DNA of 64,000 nucleotides from Bordetella pseudohinzii (GTDB lineage Bacteria > Pseudomonadota > Gammaproteobacteria > Burkholderiales > Burkholderiaceae_B). The position numbers were made by a program, and so were the translations under genes. The notes beneath the pieces were generated by a model. That model saw nothing but the letters and a program-made list of their open reading frames with translations, had not been told where the DNA came from and ran no database searches. This document shows positions 63,330 to 64,000 of the stretch, piece by piece. The DNA lies in contig NZ_JHEP02000003.1 of NCBI RefSeq assembly GCF_000657795.2, positions 62,001-126,000 on the forward strand, written 5' to 3'. The stretch's first letter is position 1; each line of letters begins with the position of its first letter.

Positions 63330-64000
63330 ATGGCGAAAGCCTTGAATCAGCTTGGCGCGCTGGAGGCCGTCAAGCGTTTGCAGCGCCGTGAACTCACGGC
63401 GGAGCAGATGGCGCGCGCCTGCCTGGCGCGCATCGAACAGCGGGAGCCGACCGTGCAGGCCTGGGCCGCCCTCGATCCCGCGCAGGTGATCGCGCAGGCG
63501 CGGGCGCTGGACAGCGCCGGTGTGCAGGGCATCCTGCATGGCCTGCCGCTTGGCGTCAAAGATGTCTTTGACACGCAGGACTTTCCCACGCGCTATGGCT
63601 CGGGTCTCTACAGCACGCATCAGGCGGATGCGGACGCCGCGGTCGTGGCCTTGTGCCGCGAGGCGGGCGCGTTCGTGCTGGGCAAGACGGTCACCACCGA
63701 ATTCGCGACCTACCAGCCCGGGCCCACGCGCAATCCGCGCAATACGGCCTATACGCCGGGCGGCTCTTCGAGTGGATCGGCCGCCGCCGTGGCCGACGAT
63801 ATGGTGCCGCTGGCTATCGGCACCCAGACGGCTGGATCGCTCATCCGTCCCGCCGCCTATTGCGGCATCGTCGGCTACAAGCCGACGTTCGGGCGTGTGC
63901 CGCGCGCCGGCATGAAGACCTTGAGCGAGAACCTGGACACGATAGGCGGCCTGGCGCGCAGCGTCGACGACGTGGCGCTGTTGGCGTCGGTCCTGATGGG
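63330..64000 (+). CDS. Amidase signature-family enzyme (cut by window end)
   Basis: About 223 codons of the N-terminus of an amidase. Catalytic triad: Lys in LPLGVKDVFDT (near residue 76), Ser-Ser in GGSSSGSAAAVADD and the nucleophile Ser in TQTAGSLIRPAAYCGIVGYKPT. It hydrolyses an amide or related bond; family members include indoleacetamide hydrolase and GatA. ATG 63330, preceded by AGGGA, is favoured; ATG 63324 is also in frame. Divergent from lacI, so it may belong to the same regulon. Confidence 0.92.
   Translation, partial: MAKALNQLGALEAVKRLQRRELTAEQMARACLARIEQREPTVQAWAALDPAQVIAQARALDSAGVQGILHGLPLGVKDVFDTQDFPTRYGSGLYSTHQADADAAVVALCREAGAFVLGKTVTTEFATYQPGPTRNPRNTAYTPGGSSSGSAAAVADDMVPLAIGTQTAGSLIRPAAYCGIVGYKPTFGRVPRAGMKTLSENLDTIGGLARSVDDVALLASVLM

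Overview
The window is a gene-dense, high-GC stretch of bacterial chromosome. Gene content points to a betaproteobacterium of the Alcaligenaceae (Bordetella/Achromobacter type). The indicators are many solute-binding-protein importers, a tripartite-tricarboxylate (Bug) receptor remnant, a Lys/Ala-rich tail on topoisomerase III, a leucine-catabolism (liu) cluster, and a 396-residue cystathionine beta-lyase of the type known from Bordetella avium. The genus is an inference from families; no marker gene such as rRNA is present. I saw no tRNA, rRNA, insertion sequence, prophage or CRISPR array.

Layout. 0-7 kb: end of a LysR regulator; a YfcG-type glutathione transferase whose ribosome binding site lies in a perfect 16-bp inverted repeat; then a minus-strand operon of a BMP-type nucleoside/nucleobase ABC importer ending in cytosine deaminase. 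7-16 kb: mainly single genes: DedA-rhodanese, a ketopantoate reductase-like protein, two NAD(P)-binding proteins, an exported NTF2-like protein, a nucleoside deoxyribosyltransferase, ribB under an FMN riboswitch, a SET-domain methyltransferase, and an Lrp regulator divergent from a lone acetolactate synthase-like gene. 16-21 kb: an operon of a NitT/TauT-type ABC importer, a short-chain dehydrogenase and an aldehyde dehydrogenase. 21-28 kb: topB, a large DUF2157/DUF4401/GDYXXLXY membrane protein, gluQ and smg. 28-36 kb: a TonB-dependent receptor with a Fur-like site, a TAXI-TRAP transporter, a D-threonine aldolase-like enzyme, an acetylornithine transaminase-like enzyme and a DUF1653 protein.

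36-46 kb is the leucine/isovalerate cluster: liuA, a thiolase, liuB and liuD run on the minus strand. The MerR regulator liuR lies 1.5 kb away, beyond an M20 peptidase and a Bug-receptor remnant. A 17-bp sequence containing a 7-2-7 inverted repeat occurs identically upstream of liuA and between liuR and a metallo-beta-lactamase-fold hydrolase, which defines a probable LiuR regulon. 46-53 kb: LysE exporter, metC, a PdeC-like CSS/EAL phosphodiesterase beside dsbA, a SPOR protein, argS and two small conserved proteins.

53-64 kb is devoted to uptake of a phosphorylated or otherwise polar solute. A LacI regulator, an Fe/AEP-type ABC importer and a GpdQ-like phosphodiesterase form one tightly overlapped operon. 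A Ugp-like ABC importer follows. An amidase, cut by the window end, diverges from lacI. Coordinated capture and hydrolysis of phosphodiesters is the most economical reading, but the substrate is not shown by sequence alone.
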